Below are positions 35,266 through 44,327 of a DNA stretch of 64,000 bases, one piece after another (within the stretch, counting starts at the first letter, position 1; the number at the start of each line of letters is the position of its first letter). The stretch is taken from NCBI GenBank assembly GCA_900450595.1, contig UGGS01000001.1, positions 1,364,001-1,428,000 on the forward strand, read 5' to 3'. This DNA comes from [Flavobacterium] thermophilum (GTDB taxonomy: Bacteria > Bacillota > Bacilli > Bacillales > Anoxybacillaceae). The translations under genes and the position numbers were made by a program. The notes under the pieces were generated by a model. It was given only the letters and a program-made list of their open reading frames with translations. It did not search any database and was not told where the DNA came from.

Positions 35266-35471
35266 TCCACATCTTCCCACTCAATGTGAAAGTTATCTAC
35301 ATTTAATCTATGTACTGTTCCATCAATTGTTTCAATATCGATGTTGCGAATGTTAGCATTTAATTCGTTGATAAGAGCATAAATTTTTTGTAGTGCTTCA
35401 CTTTGACTCTTAGCTAATACTTGCGTTGATACATTCAAAACAATTGATCCAAATGATGTGAATTTATTCAT
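35262..35471 (-). CDS. hypothetical protein, 69 aa
   Basis: Not recognised. Begins NKFTSFGSIVLNVSTQVLAKSQSEALQKIYALINEL; the pattern of strand plus helix suggests a small alpha-beta fold. Strong GGGGGGG-like ribosome site upstream. Confidence 0.55.
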   Translation of the reverse strand: MNKFTSFGSIVLNVSTQVLAKSQSEALQKIYALINELNANIRNIDIETIDGTVHRLNVDNFHIEWEDVE

Positions 35472-35559
35472 ATTATACCCCCCCTTTTTTAGTTATTTAA
35501 GTAATAAACATTCTACGTTTTTATTTTATATACTCTACATCATCCAATCTCCTTTCAAG

Positions 35560-35581
35560 AATAAGAACTTATGTTCTTATT
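35560..35581. promoter_or_regulatory. palindromic candidate operator
   Basis: Perfect 9-bp inverted repeat AATAAGAAC-TTAT-GTTCTTATT between the divergent 35471 gene and plus-strand xre. A likely site for a dimeric repressor such as the adjacent Xre protein; binding is inferred. Confidence 0.5.
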
Positions 35582-35702
35582 ATTTATTATACACATTATG
35601 GTTTATTTTTCTAGTGTTTTTTAAAATATTTTTTATCCTCTTTTACAAACAGGTAAATTTTGTTATTATATAATTATTCTGAATAGGAGGCTCGATCTGC
35701 TG

Positions 35703-35918
35703 ATGAAAGAGATAAAATTTGGAAAATGCCTACTTTTAGAGCTTCTTCAGAAAAAAGGCATGACACAATCGGAACTTTCCATAAAAACAGGTATAACCGA
35801 GTCGCAAATCTCTCTTTACATCTCTGGAAAAAGAAAAATGTCATATTTAAGCGCCGTTAAAATTTCTTTTGTATTGAAGTGTCATGCTGAAGACCTATAC
35901 GTTTGGAAAGAAGAGTAG
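35703..35918 (+). CDS. Xre-family HTH regulator
   Basis: A 71-aa single-domain HTH protein: LLELLQKKGMTQSELSIKTGITESQISLYISGKRKM is a typical Cro/CI helix-turn-helix. It is the only well-supported plus-strand gene in the window and lies divergent from the early genes, next to recombinase-fold genes. AGGAGG is upstream (12 bases). SPbeta has a comparable small HTH gene, yopS, beside mrpR (recalled). Confidence 0.85.
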   Translation: MKEIKFGKCLLLELLQKKGMTQSELSIKTGITESQISLYISGKRKMSYLSAVKISFVLKCHAEDLYVWKEE

Positions 35919-36135
35919 GCACACTATGGGGAATACCTCCAATAGTACTTTTTTCTTTGCTTAGGCGCAAAGTTTTACTTTTACTAATAAATATTTTAAT
36001 ACAAATTTCTACATTTTTCATTGTCTTATTTTGTCGAATTTCGTCTAAATCATTTTTATATTTTATATAATTAAATGGGTTCATCACCACAACATGTACT
36101 TGACAAGCGATACGTTCTCCTGAACAAGGATGTGC

Positions 36136-36160
36136 AAAAATCATTGATTTACTGATTTTT
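36136..36160 (+). terminator. possible terminator after xre
   Basis: Stem AAAAATCA / TGATTTTT with a 9-base loop followed by TCC. It may stop xre transcripts. 35919-36135 contains no gene I can support. Confidence 0.4.
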
Positions 36161-36261
36161 CCTCACAAGCGTAAGTGGGGCATGTTATGAAAAAATCAAG
36201 CACAACTTTTGGTGAAGAGCCATTAAATGGTAATAAAGGAAATATATGCTATAATGCAATC

Positions 36262-36380
36262 GAGTTCATGATATTACTTTATACCCATAAAACATCACAA
36301 ACCCCATTGCATTATTATTATATTTTTATCATTATGTATGAATTTAATCCCTTATAAAAAGGGATTAAATTTTTATTTTT
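36262..36380 (+). ncRNA. candidate plus-strand small RNA
   Basis: Extended -10 TGCTATAAT (36247-36255) precedes about 110 non-coding bases that end at a strong hairpin (36341-36371) and T-rich tail. TGCAAT / ATTGCA within the segment could form a long-range stem. It runs convergently towards the mrpR-like gene. Confidence 0.4.
36341..36380. terminator. terminator between the small RNA and mrpR-like gene
   Basis: 11-bp stem AATTTAATCCC / GGGATTAAATT with loop TTATAAAAA, followed on the plus strand by TTTATTTTT. It lies between convergent units and ends just inside the 3' end of the gene stopping at 36373. Confidence 0.75.
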
Positions 36381-37374
36381 GTCCAATATCAATACCATAT
36401 AAATCGAGTATGTTATCACGATTAATAAATTGTCGCATTGCATGGTAGTTATAAGTCTCATGCCCATTATTAATAATTTTCCCTAAACCAAACTGTTCTG
36501 CAATCTTAGCTAACTGCTTATTAGTTAACTCTCCATCTTCTTTATATAAATCAACAGCGATCTTAATCATTCCAGAACGCCATATATTTTTGATTGTTAA
36601 ATAAGGCATATCAAATAATTCTTTAATCATATACATTCTGCGATATATAACATTTTTGTCAGCTTCTCCTCTTGTTCTCCCCGTTAGAACGTTTTTAATT
36701 ATATGATCTGTCTCATAATACGGATACTCACTTTTTCCATGCTTTGATTCTTTTTCACCATTTCGAGCATAATACACTTTTTCGTTAATTGCTTTTTCAA
36801 TAATATCTAAACATCTATCACTAACTGTAATAAATCTTTCACCGTTTTTATCATCATATAATCTTAATCGTTTATTTGTATAATCTACATCATATTTTTT
36901 CAAATTAATTAACTCACTGACCTCATACCCATTTGCGCCTTCAAATAATAATCTTAATATTACTTTATCTTGATAATTCACTAATTGATCTTCAATTTCA
37001 ATTAGCTCATCTTCTGAAATAAACAGTTTTTTACTTTTATCTATACATTCTTCGTAATCTTTTGCAGTAAACATATCCATTGGATTAATATTACTATTCG
37101 TTAATCCTATACGAATAGCCCAATCAATATATTTTTTCATCATGGAAGCAAATGAGCGGACGCTGTTTAATGTACTTTTATTTGCATTTAATAATACTTG
37201 CTTTAATTCACTCATATTAAAATCATACATATCTTTTTGTAAAATATCCTCTACATCATAACTCTTATAAAAAACAAACCTGAAAACATGAACCGTTTCC
37301 TCTGTATATCCTTCTTCATCGATTAAATATTGCAAAAATGACTCTTTAATTTCCTTATTATACATTTTACTCAT
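36373..37374 (-). CDS. recombinase-fold lysogeny regulator (MrpR/YopR-like)
   Basis: A 333-aa protein with the tyrosine-recombinase layout: an N-terminal helical core-binding region (FLQYLIDEEGYTEETVHVFRF) and a C-terminal domain with LLFEGANGYEVSELINLKKYDVD and HAMRQFINRDNILDLYGIDIGQ. The expected catalytic Arg after the LLF helix is missing (GANGYEVSEL) and there is no GH-x-Y motif, so it is probably not a recombinase. SPbeta MrpR (YopR) is a repressor built on this fold and is followed by YopQ and YopP, the same order as here (recalled). Confidence 0.7.
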   Translation of the reverse strand: MSKMYNKEIKESFLQYLIDEEGYTEETVHVFRFVFYKSYDVEDILQKDMYDFNMSELKQVLLNANKSTLNSVRSFASMMKKYIDWAIRIGLTNSNINPMDMFTAKDYEECIDKSKKLFISEDELIEIEDQLVNYQDKVILRLLFEGANGYEVSELINLKKYDVDYTNKRLRLYDDKNGERFITVSDRCLDIIEKAINEKVYYARNGEKESKHGKSEYPYYETDHIIKNVLTGRTRGEADKNVIYRRMYMIKELFDMPYLTIKNIWRSGMIKIAVDLYKEDGELTNKQLAKIAEQFGLGKIINNGHETYNYHAMRQFINRDNILDLYGIDIGQK

Positions 37375-37389
37375 TCATATTCACCTCTC

Positions 37390-38724
37390 TTATGCCAAAT
37401 CTAATTCTTTAAAGAATTTATACACGCCTTGTTTCGCTCTTGTTACTACATTCTTATTTTTATCCAACACTTTATATTCTTGCCATTGTTTATTGTCTCT
37501 TGAAAAATCAATTTTTGAAACAATGTTAGGTAACTGTTCTAATGAAATACCCTCATCTTTCATTCGTTTAGATAATAATACATATCCATAAAACATTACA
37601 TTAGCGTTAATCAAACTTTTTTCTCTTATCGCTGCTACATCACCTAAAAATTCATCTGGAAATGCATAGAACAATTTGTTGAAGAATTCTTTTAAATAAT
37701 TCGCTGTCTTAATCGCTTCAACTCTATCCTCAATTCCATACACTTCATCAATAGCATCTGCTAATGTTTTTAACGATACTAATAACGATGTTGTATGTGG
37801 GATATTTTCAGATGGTGAAATTCTACTTTTCAATTCACTATTGTATTTCAACTGATCTACGATAAAATCAGCCTGTCTTTCTTTTTTAATATTTTCTAAA
37901 TGCCCTTTACCGATTGGTTCAATTGTATTCATTTGTGCAAAGTATGCTCTTGCTTTTGGTATGTCAAAGTTGACCACATTAAGCATAAATGTCATATCTG
38001 CATCAGGATTTTCTTCTAGTGCTTTGACAATTGCCGTTACACGATGGAATCCGTCAAGACAATCCAATAACGTACCTTTTTGAATTGTAAGCTCCATTGT
38101 TGATTCATCATAAACTAATTCAATACCATCATCAGCAGTACCTAAACGAGCATTGAACGTTAGTGTTGAAGGTAAAGCATCACCTTTTACAATAGATTCT
38201 TTAATATGTTCCATGTGTTTCTTATTAATTTTTACTTCTTGAATAATATTGTTTGGATCATTTTTATCTACTCGAACTCTTGCTTCACGTTGCGTTTCAA
38301 AGTTATATTGCAGCAATTTATTGTCCATGAAGAGTTTAATTTCACTTGCTTTTATTGTAGTAAGAAACATATCTGGTGCAACTTGAATAGCTGGTTTAAG
38401 TGTATAAGGAAAATCAACTTTCTTTTGTACTTCACCTTCAAATGTACTTTTTACTTCTTTGATTTCCCTTTGTGAAAAATAATTCTCAGGATTCAATTCT
38501 AAATTACCCGAAGCAATATAAACTTGTTCTGTTAGTAAGCATAAGAATTTGTCATCAATTTGTTTTAATTGTTCTTCTGGTTCATTCAAGATCAATTGCA
38601 CTGTTCCCGGTAAAATTTTATATTTCTTTAAGCCGTTTTTAACCTTTGTAACACGCTTCTTATCTGCTTTAATACTTTCAATAGTAGCCACAAGAATTTC
38701 TTGTAGCTGTCCTTTATTTTTCAT
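37390..38724 (-). CDS. DndB/DGQHR-like protein (YopQ-like)
   Basis: About 444 aa. The segment LDCLDGFHRVTAIVKALEENPDADMTFMLNVVNFDIPKARAYFAQMNT matches the DGQHR motif family (DndB-like), with DGFHR replacing DGQHR. It lies between the mrpR-like and yopP-like genes, as YopQ does in SPbeta. Probably a regulatory or DNA-transaction protein of the lysogeny module. ATG 38724 follows AAAGGAG. Confidence 0.65.
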   Translation of the reverse strand: MKNKGQLQEILVATIESIKADKKRVTKVKNGLKKYKILPGTVQLILNEPEEQLKQIDDKFLCLLTEQVYIASGNLELNPENYFSQREIKEVKSTFEGEVQKKVDFPYTLKPAIQVAPDMFLTTIKASEIKLFMDNKLLQYNFETQREARVRVDKNDPNNIIQEVKINKKHMEHIKESIVKGDALPSTLTFNARLGTADDGIELVYDESTMELTIQKGTLLDCLDGFHRVTAIVKALEENPDADMTFMLNVVNFDIPKARAYFAQMNTIEPIGKGHLENIKKERQADFIVDQLKYNSELKSRISPSENIPHTTSLLVSLKTLADAIDEVYGIEDRVEAIKTANYLKEFFNKLFYAFPDEFLGDVAAIREKSLINANVMFYGYVLLSKRMKDEGISLEQLPNIVSKIDFSRDNKQWQEYKVLDKNKNVVTRAKQGVYKFFKELDLA

Positions 38725-38763
38725 TTTAACAACCACTCCTTTTTTCAACTCCTTCTCATTATA

Positions 38764-38792
38764 ATATTATACCCAAATGTATAAAATGTAAA
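38764..38792 (-). promoter_or_regulatory. promoter of the yopQ/mrpR-like pair
   Basis: Minus-strand TTTACA (38792-38787) and TAATAT (38769-38764), spacer 17; TATAAT (38771-38766) with a 15-base spacer is an alternative. AAGGAG follows. Confidence 0.5.
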
Positions 38793-38798
38793 CATTTT

Positions 38799-39824
38799 TT
38801 ATTGTCGATTTTCATCATTTATAATTTCTTTAAGTTTTATGTTTAAAATTAATTGTATGTCTTTTGGGCAGTTTTCGATTGCTTTAATTAATTCTTCATG
38901 CGAAACTTTTTTATATAATTCCTCATCAATTTTATTTCCAAATGATACCGCGCCAGTAACTCCATAATCACGTAAGTCTAAATATCTCATTGTTACTATC
39001 GGATTAGAATGCCCTGCTGCTTTCATCGCTTGCGTTAGATCACCTGTAATTCGATACTGAAATGTTACACCTGCTTTTCTAATACTATGAAATGTAATAT
39101 TACGTTCTTCGGGAATATTCATAAGTTTTTTTAATCTGCACACCATATCATCAACTGAATCAACTGAAATCGGGAAGACACGTTCCTCCCCTTCTTTTTT
39201 AATATTTAATAATTCACTATAAAATTCTTTACTAATTTTCTGACGAAACTCTTTATTCCCTTTATCAATTGCATGAACAATTACACCATCTTCTACTTCT
39301 TCAAAGTCTGACCATTTTAATTTTAAAATAGCTTGCTTTCGCAAACATGTATCTAATGCAAACAAGATAAAATAATACTTTATTTCTTTATATTCTCGTT
39401 CTTTTTCTCTGGCTAAACGAGCCATTTCCCACACTTCATGTACATCTAATACTCCATATTTATTATCTTGAGTTTTTAACCATTTGACTTTTTTGAAGAA
39501 ATCTGTATTAATACCCCATTCATTTGCTTTTAAATTTTCTAAAAGACTTCGTACTGCCGATATTTTTCTGTTAATTGTTGATCTAGCCAATCCGTTATCT
39601 AATAAAATTTGTTTAAATTTCTCTACATCATTTTTACGCAACTGAACATCTTCCAATGTTAAATGCTCTAATTCTTTACCTTTGATTAATTGAAAAAACT
39701 GTCTTACATCCGTTTCATATGCTCTTCGTGTATGTTCACTTTCAACCCCCATCTCATTCAAAAAAATCATAATATCATCATACAATTTATTATCGAAAAG
39801 TTGCACCACTTTTTGTGTATTCAT
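38799..39824 (-). CDS. tyrosine recombinase (YopP-like)
   Basis: A 341-aa recombinase. N-terminal SAM-like domain (EHTRRAYETDVRQFFQLI), then the catalytic domain with Arg in DTCLR-x-A, HSIRKAG (H-x-x-R), AGHSNP and the nucleophile Tyr in TMRYLDL. All key residues are present. In SPbeta integration uses the serine recombinase SprA, and YopP-type recombinases appear tied to lysogeny, so this is not necessarily the integrase. Confidence 0.85.
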   Translation of the reverse strand: MNTQKVVQLFDNKLYDDIMIFLNEMGVESEHTRRAYETDVRQFFQLIKGKELEHLTLEDVQLRKNDVEKFKQILLDNGLARSTINRKISAVRSLLENLKANEWGINTDFFKKVKWLKTQDNKYGVLDVHEVWEMARLAREKEREYKEIKYYFILFALDTCLRKQAILKLKWSDFEEVEDGVIVHAIDKGNKEFRQKISKEFYSELLNIKKEGEERVFPISVDSVDDMVCRLKKLMNIPEERNITFHSIRKAGVTFQYRITGDLTQAMKAAGHSNPIVTMRYLDLRDYGVTGAVSFGNKIDEELYKKVSHEELIKAIENCPKDIQLILNIKLKEIINDENRQ

Positions 39825-39848
39825 TGTTATTACCCCTTTATAATTTAT

Positions 39849-40007
39849 TTAATTAATTTGATTAGTTAGCAATTCCATATACCCTTTGATCATTTCTTGT
39901 CTTATGTTACGTTTCTTTCTGGCTATGTATATTATATCACTCGACCATTTAAAATTCAACATATTTTTATATTTTATTTCATAGATATTAATTACCTTCG
40001 CGCTCAT
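39849..40007 (-). CDS. hypothetical protein, 52 aa
   Basis: Starts MSAKVINIYEIKYKNML and ends in a basic helix with ARKKRNIRQEMIKGYMELL. GAGGTGAAAAAC precedes ATG 40007. Directly upstream of the yopP-like gene. Function unknown. Confidence 0.55.
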   Translation of the reverse strand: MSAKVINIYEIKYKNMLNFKWSSDIIYIARKKRNIRQEMIKGYMELLTNQIN

Positions 40008-40102
40008 AATGTTTTTCACCTCCTCTGTATTACACATTATATACAAGGAGGATTGAATATATACCATAATTTTATATTTTGAATAAAGGCAGAATTTTAT
40101 AC

Positions 40103-40137
40103 AGAAATCCGCCCTAAATAACAGGCGGATTTCTTAA
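40103..40137. terminator. terminator after the C5 methyltransferase
   Basis: 11-bp perfect stem AGAAATCCGCC / GGCGGATTTCT with a 10-base loop at 40103-40134. It separates the methyltransferase from the lysogeny block. Confidence 0.7.
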
Positions 40138-40140
40138 TTA

Positions 40141-41100
40141 TTATAATTTATTTATATATGTATGTAATAACTGCTTAAAAATTTCTTCACACACCTTAAC
40201 AACTATACTGTTTCCAGCTAACTTATACAATCTTGTTCTCGATTTATCTTTTCCTTTGAAATATGTATTATTTATCGCTTCTTTTGCTTTATTATAATCA
40301 TCTTCAGTGAATCCCATCAATAAAAAACACTCTTTTGGTGTCATTGTACGAATTTTATAACCGAAAATTTCTTTTTCAACTCTTAATTCATATTTAGTAC
40401 ATACAGAAGGGATATGTCCACCACCTACAGCAGTCCTAATAGTTGGCGAATAATGATAAAATATTCTTGGCTCTTTTTCTTTAAAACCACCGTATATGTT
40501 ATGTAATATTGGCAGCACAGCATCTTCTTCTAAATAGTCCAATAAATTGTTACAAATTTCATTTTTATTTGGAAAAGAAAAAACTTGATCAATATCTTTT
40601 CGTATGCTTACTATAAAAACACGCTCTCTGTTTTGTGGAAATCCATAATCTAATGCATTCAACACTTTCCAATAATTTTTATAACCTGCTTTTTCTAATT
40701 CATCTAACATTGTTTTAAATTCATTTTTAAATTTCTTTTGTGTTAACCCTTTTACATTTTCCATAATGGCATATTTCGGTTGTTTTTCTTTAATAATACG
40801 TAAAGCATCGAAAAATAAAATTCCACGTTGATCTTCAAATCCCAATTCTTTTCCTTGTCTAGAAAACGGCTGACAAGGAGGTGAATAACATATAATATCG
40901 CAATCTGGAACATCTCTTTCATCTAATTGTGTAATATCTATTGGTTTAAAATTTGTATCATGTATTGCATTATAAGCTGTTATAGGATATTTATCGTTTT
41001 CAACAGCTAATACTACTTTATGCTGCACATTTAAATTTTCTAATGCTTTGCTCCAAGCACCAATACCGGCAAATAACTATACAACTTTCAATGTATTCAT
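40141..41100 (-). pseudogene. C5-cytosine DNA methyltransferase with in-frame TAG
   Basis: The full frame starts ATG 41100 (MNTLKVV), meets TAG at 41079-41077 and continues LFAGIGAWSKALENL (motif I), PPCQPFSRQG (motif IV with the catalytic Cys), IMENVKGL (VI), QNRERVFIV (VIII) and AGNSIVVKV (X). The stop falls directly before the SAM-binding loop where relatives have an amino acid, often Ser, Glu or Gln. Initiation downstream of it would lose motif I. It is probably inactive unless the stop is read through. Confidence 0.8.
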
Positions 41101-41169
41101 TTAATAAAATCACCTCATTTTTATAATTTATTTAAATTAAATAAAAATGAAATTTCATTTGATTTTTTA

Positions 41170-41454
41170 TTATTTGACTTTAATCTTTTTCATATCCTTT
41201 TTGTATAATTCATGCCCAAATCTTCCGCACTTCCGATTTAATAAAACACCTTCATTTTCTGCTTCAATATTTAATTGTTCTGTATTATCCCATGTATAAT
41301 CATTTAAAAACTCTTTTAAACTTTTATATCCCATTTGTTTAATTTTTTCTTTGAGCCATTTTTTAGGTACTTCAAAAGAAATTCCAAAATCAGTATCATT
41401 TTCTTCATCGTATGTACCGTATGTCCACAATTCAATAAAGTTTCTCTTTTTCAT
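41170..41454 (-). CDS. hypothetical protein, 94 aa
   Basis: Begins MKKRNFIELWTYGTYDEENDTDFGISFEVPKKWLKEKIKQMGYKSLKEFLNDYTWD; alpha-beta and acidic. GAAGGAGG precedes ATG 41454. Similar small phage proteins are known only as hypothetical. Confidence 0.6.
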   Translation of the reverse strand: MKKRNFIELWTYGTYDEENDTDFGISFEVPKKWLKEKIKQMGYKSLKEFLNDYTWDNTEQLNIEAENEGVLLNRKCGRFGHELYKKDMKKIKVK

Positions 41455-41467
41455 ATATAAACCTCCT

Positions 41468-41899
41468 TCATTTATCATCCAACAATATCTTTAAAGCCTT
41501 CTCATACCTCTCCTTCAAACTCGGTTTCAATGTTTCTGTCCGTGATAAATTATGTTTTATATCGGCAATTTTTACCTTCCAAGCTATCTCACCAACCTTT
41601 GTTTCATTATCCTTCCACCATTTAATTGTTTTAATATAATCAAAATATGTTTGATCATATTCTAAATTTCTTGTCAATAATTTAATTGCATTATAAATGG
41701 TGACATTTGTTAATTCTAATAACATCGCTCGTATTTGATAGCAATTCGGATTATCTTCTAATATGTCATGAAAAAGACCTACAATCCATTCATCAGTCAT
41801 CTCTGGGAACTGATTTGCTACTGCCAATGGATGTGTGATGTCATCGTAATATTGTTTGGCAAATTGAATTAATTTTTCTTTTAATTCTTCTTTACTCAA
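41468..41899 (-). CDS. HD-domain phosphohydrolase-like protein
   Basis: About 143 aa with DDITHPLAVAN, the LFHDILED signature and KIADIKHNLSRT, matching the RelA/SpoT-type HD fold without a synthetase domain. It may hydrolyse (p)ppGpp or another nucleotide. A TTG start (41899) after GGGAGG is preferred; it overlaps the upstream gene by eight bases. Confidence 0.7.
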   Translation of the reverse strand: MSKEELKEKLIQFAKQYYDDITHPLAVANQFPEMTDEWIVGLFHDILEDNPNCYQIRAMLLELTNVTIYNAIKLLTRNLEYDQTYFDYIKTIKWWKDNETKVGEIAWKVKIADIKHNLSRTETLKPSLKERYEKALKILLDDK

Positions 41900-42470
41900 T
41901 CTTAAACCTCCCATTGACTTCTGTTTTATATTTTCTCTGACTCGGACTATCTTTCCAATAATGATACACAAACTCAATTTCGTTATTTTCATTAACAAAT
42001 TTCTTCTCTCTATACAACCGATAATCTATTTCAAAATTATGATTATGTACTGATACAAAACATCTCGGGAATGTTGCTTTGCAATAAGGTTTATCATATC
42101 TTTCATAAAATGGTTTATATATATTAGGCAATAATTTAGCTAATTTGCCATCATCAATCACAACTTCACCGAATTTTGCGCTGCCGATAATTCTTGTTTT
42201 ATCTACACTCCACGGTCTATAATAGTCACTACCTAAAAACTCTAAATAATCATCAAAATTAAATTCTGGTGATGAAGGATTTTTAATTTTCGCTTCATAA
42301 TTTCTGCAAATGTTATTGTGTCCGCTAATTTTTACGCATTCGGGCAATTTGTCGCATGATTCGTCTTCGCTATAATGAGTACCTTTAAAGTGTTTACAAT
42401 TTGCACATCTGTACCTTATTGCATATTCGCCTTTGTATTCAAGCGATTTCATTAATTCATGGTTAATCAA
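41892..42470 (-). CDS. Cys-rich hypothetical protein, 192 aa
   Basis: The N-terminus contains CANCKHFKGTHYSEDESCDKLPECV and a later Cys, suggesting a metal-bound knuckle. The rest is beta-rich. Not recognised; overlaps the HD gene. Confidence 0.55.
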   Translation of the reverse strand: MINHELMKSLEYKGEYAIRYRCANCKHFKGTHYSEDESCDKLPECVKISGHNNICRNYEAKIKNPSSPEFNFDDYLEFLGSDYYRPWSVDKTRIIGSAKFGEVVIDDGKLAKLLPNIYKPFYERYDKPYCKATFPRCFVSVHNHNFEIDYRLYREKKFVNENNEIEFVYHYWKDSPSQRKYKTEVNGRFKIE

Positions 42471-42509
42471 ATTATCAACTCCTTTTATATTCCAATTAAA
42501 ATATACTTT

Positions 42510-42692
42510 TCATTCAGATTGATAAATCCTTTCAGATTCTTTCATGTGTTCTAAACAGACTTTTAACCCCTCTACTTTACCTTTTAATCGACTATATTCA
42601 AATTTATTATGAATATAATTATTTTTATAATCTTCAAGATATTTAATACTATTTTCTAACCAACGCTTTGTATCATTCCAAACATCTTGATT
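42510..42692 (-). CDS. hypothetical helical protein, 60 aa
   Basis: Starts MNQDVWNDTKRWLENSIKYLEDY; helical. ATG 42692 has GGGAGG upstream, contributed by sequence next to the end of the tnpB element. Function unknown. Confidence 0.55.
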   Translation of the reverse strand, partial: NQDVWNDTKRWLENSIKYLEDYKNNYIHNKFEYSRLKGKVEGLKVCLEHMKESERIYQSE

Positions 42693-42715
42693 CATACTAA
42701 CGACCTCCCATAAAA

Positions 42716-42960
42716 TCCTTCTTTTGTCCAAAGTTCGCTTCTTCAAGCAAACCTTTCCGTTATCATTGTAACGGCTACACTCATACGAGTGGCAGTGGAC
42801 ATCTGCATTTACTACTTCAACTTAACTTAAGTAGTTAAGTTATCCGTAGATACTTTTTGGTTGTGTAATATTTTAGATTTGTATTTGCATTATTATTTAA
42901 GATGTTAATTGCTCCAACTAAATCTCGATGTTGTTTATAACCACATGAACACTCATAATT
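42716..42960 (-). ncRNA. omega-RNA-like 3' region of the tnpB element
   Basis: Downstream of and overlapping the tnpB 3' end are the stems CACTGCCACTCGTATGAGTG and CCGTTACAATGATAACGG, then AAAGGTTTGCTTGAAGAAGCGAAC. This is the kind of structured right end that gives rise to omega RNA in IS605-family elements. The exact ends are not determined. Confidence 0.5.
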
Positions 42961-44019
42961 TCTTTTATTTGGTTTATTTAATTCGCCGCAATTTGGACAT
43001 TTCTTTGATGTATATTTTTCATTAATTTTAACTAGTTTAATTCCATATCTGCTCAATTTATTTTCTAATTGTCTTATAATTTCACCAAAATTCCACTGTG
43101 ATAATTTTTGTCTGACGAATCTATTTCCTTTTTTATTTTGTTTTGTATTTCTTGTGGCTGAGTCTAAATCCCCATAATAAACTACGCTTACATTATTTTG
43201 AATACAGAAGTCTAAATATAATTTTGTTATTTTGTGTACAGCGTCATTTATTTTTCTTTCTGTTTTATACGTCAATTTTCTCAATGCATTCATATATTTC
43301 AAATATTGTTTACTACCCTTTTTACACTTGCTCATTCTTTTATAAATTTCTGCTTGATGTTTATTTCTCAATTGTTTAATTGATCTCAATTTCCGACCTG
43401 TGATAATAACGGCATTACCACATGTGTCGATAGAAGTGATGGAGTGTATTTCACCAAGATCGATAGCAGCGTGATTATCTGATTGAATTTGATGATATTG
43501 AACTTTTTCTTTATATTTAATTGCAAGATAAAGTTTGTCTCTATAAACTAATTCAATTTCTACAATGTTTTGTGGAATATTTTTAACATAGCATACAACT
43601 GGTTTTTGTTTTCGATATTTACCGTTTATTTTTTCTTTAGTCATTGGTTTAGCTAACATTAATTTATTTCCGTTTATTTTATAACTTTGCGAATCCCATC
43701 CTGTAACAAAATATTTCTTTTGTTTGTATGGATAAAACACATCTTTCCTTCCCTCCTCTTTAGCTCTTCTTGCCGCATCTCTTGCAAAAAGATATTTATG
43801 AACTACATGATGAATTCCTTTCGCATGAAGAGGGACACATTGTTTAGTTAATTTCTGCAATTCATTTCTCTGAATCCATCTACCATTATTTTGTTCCCTA
43901 TATTCTTTTTCGATTTTTAAACATAAATTCCATACTTCTGCTGAAAGTTTATTACAGTTAAGTAAATATAAATAGTCTTCTTTTGAACATTTAACTGGAA
44001 CAATAAGAGTTTTATACAT
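42835..44019 (-). CDS. tnpB: TnpB RNA-guided nuclease-like transposon protein
   Basis: A 394-aa TnpB. The RuvC part has HAAIDLGEIHSI (first Asp), VVYYGDLDSATRN at the usual Glu site, and KQHRDLVGAINIL (third Asp). The zinc ribbon is CPNCGE...CSCGY. At the second catalytic position Asp replaces the common Glu, as in some TnpB branches. It is distinct from Cas12f1 in the N-terminal domain and has no associated CRISPR repeats. Confidence 0.88.
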   Translation of the reverse strand: MYKTLIVPVKCSKEDYLYLLNCNKLSAEVWNLCLKIEKEYREQNNGRWIQRNELQKLTKQCVPLHAKGIHHVVHKYLFARDAARRAKEEGRKDVFYPYKQKKYFVTGWDSQSYKINGNKLMLAKPMTKEKINGKYRKQKPVVCYVKNIPQNIVEIELVYRDKLYLAIKYKEKVQYHQIQSDNHAAIDLGEIHSITSIDTCGNAVIITGRKLRSIKQLRNKHQAEIYKRMSKCKKGSKQYLKYMNALRKLTYKTERKINDAVHKITKLYLDFCIQNNVSVVYYGDLDSATRNTKQNKKGNRFVRQKLSQWNFGEIIRQLENKLSRYGIKLVKINEKYTSKKCPNCGELNKPNKRNYECSCGYKQHRDLVGAINILNNNANTNLKYYTTKKYLRIT

Positions 44020-44104
44020 TGTATCACCTCCTTCTATAATTTAATATATAATATTTTTATAATAATATCAATATTTTTATTATATTTTACTTAATTCTCT
44101 TCTT

Positions 44105-44266
44105 TTATTTGCTTTCCATCCATTTGATCGCTTCATTTATTTCTTACAACTTCTCTCTAATTCGATTTATTTTTGCTGGATGTATATAAATATCTTGACT
44201 AGCTTCCCAAATCATTCTATGTGGCAGTGCCGATTCATTAAACTTTTTCCATCTCGAATAACTCAT
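44105..44266 (-). pseudogene. small gene interrupted by in-frame TAA
   Basis: MSYSRWKKFNESALPHRMIW through NRIREKL, TAA at 44146-44144, then EINEAIKWMESK and a stop. The tail is in keeping with the frame; CAA (Gln) to TAA would explain it. 44267-44327 holds a 14-codon GTG frame that I do not call. Confidence 0.5.
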
Positions 44267-44327
44267 ATTTTAATCATGCCTTTTCCGCTTTTAATACTGT
44301 TAATGCGTAATGTTCCACAATATCACC

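Larger units (their letters stand above)
42716..44040 (-). mobile_element. IS200/IS605-type element carrying tnpB only
   Basis: tnpB with a structured right end and no tnpA; probably a non-autonomous (IS1341-like) element. Left end assumed near 44040 just upstream of the tnpB start; right end near 42716. Confidence 0.6.

Noticed and set aside
35857..36144. 95-aa minus-strand ORF opposite xre
   Set aside because: It overlaps the end of xre antisense, has no ribosome site and no recognisable domain.
36373..37374. Phage integrase
   Set aside because: Catalytic Arg and GH-x-Y motifs of tyrosine recombinases are missing; a repressor role is more likely.
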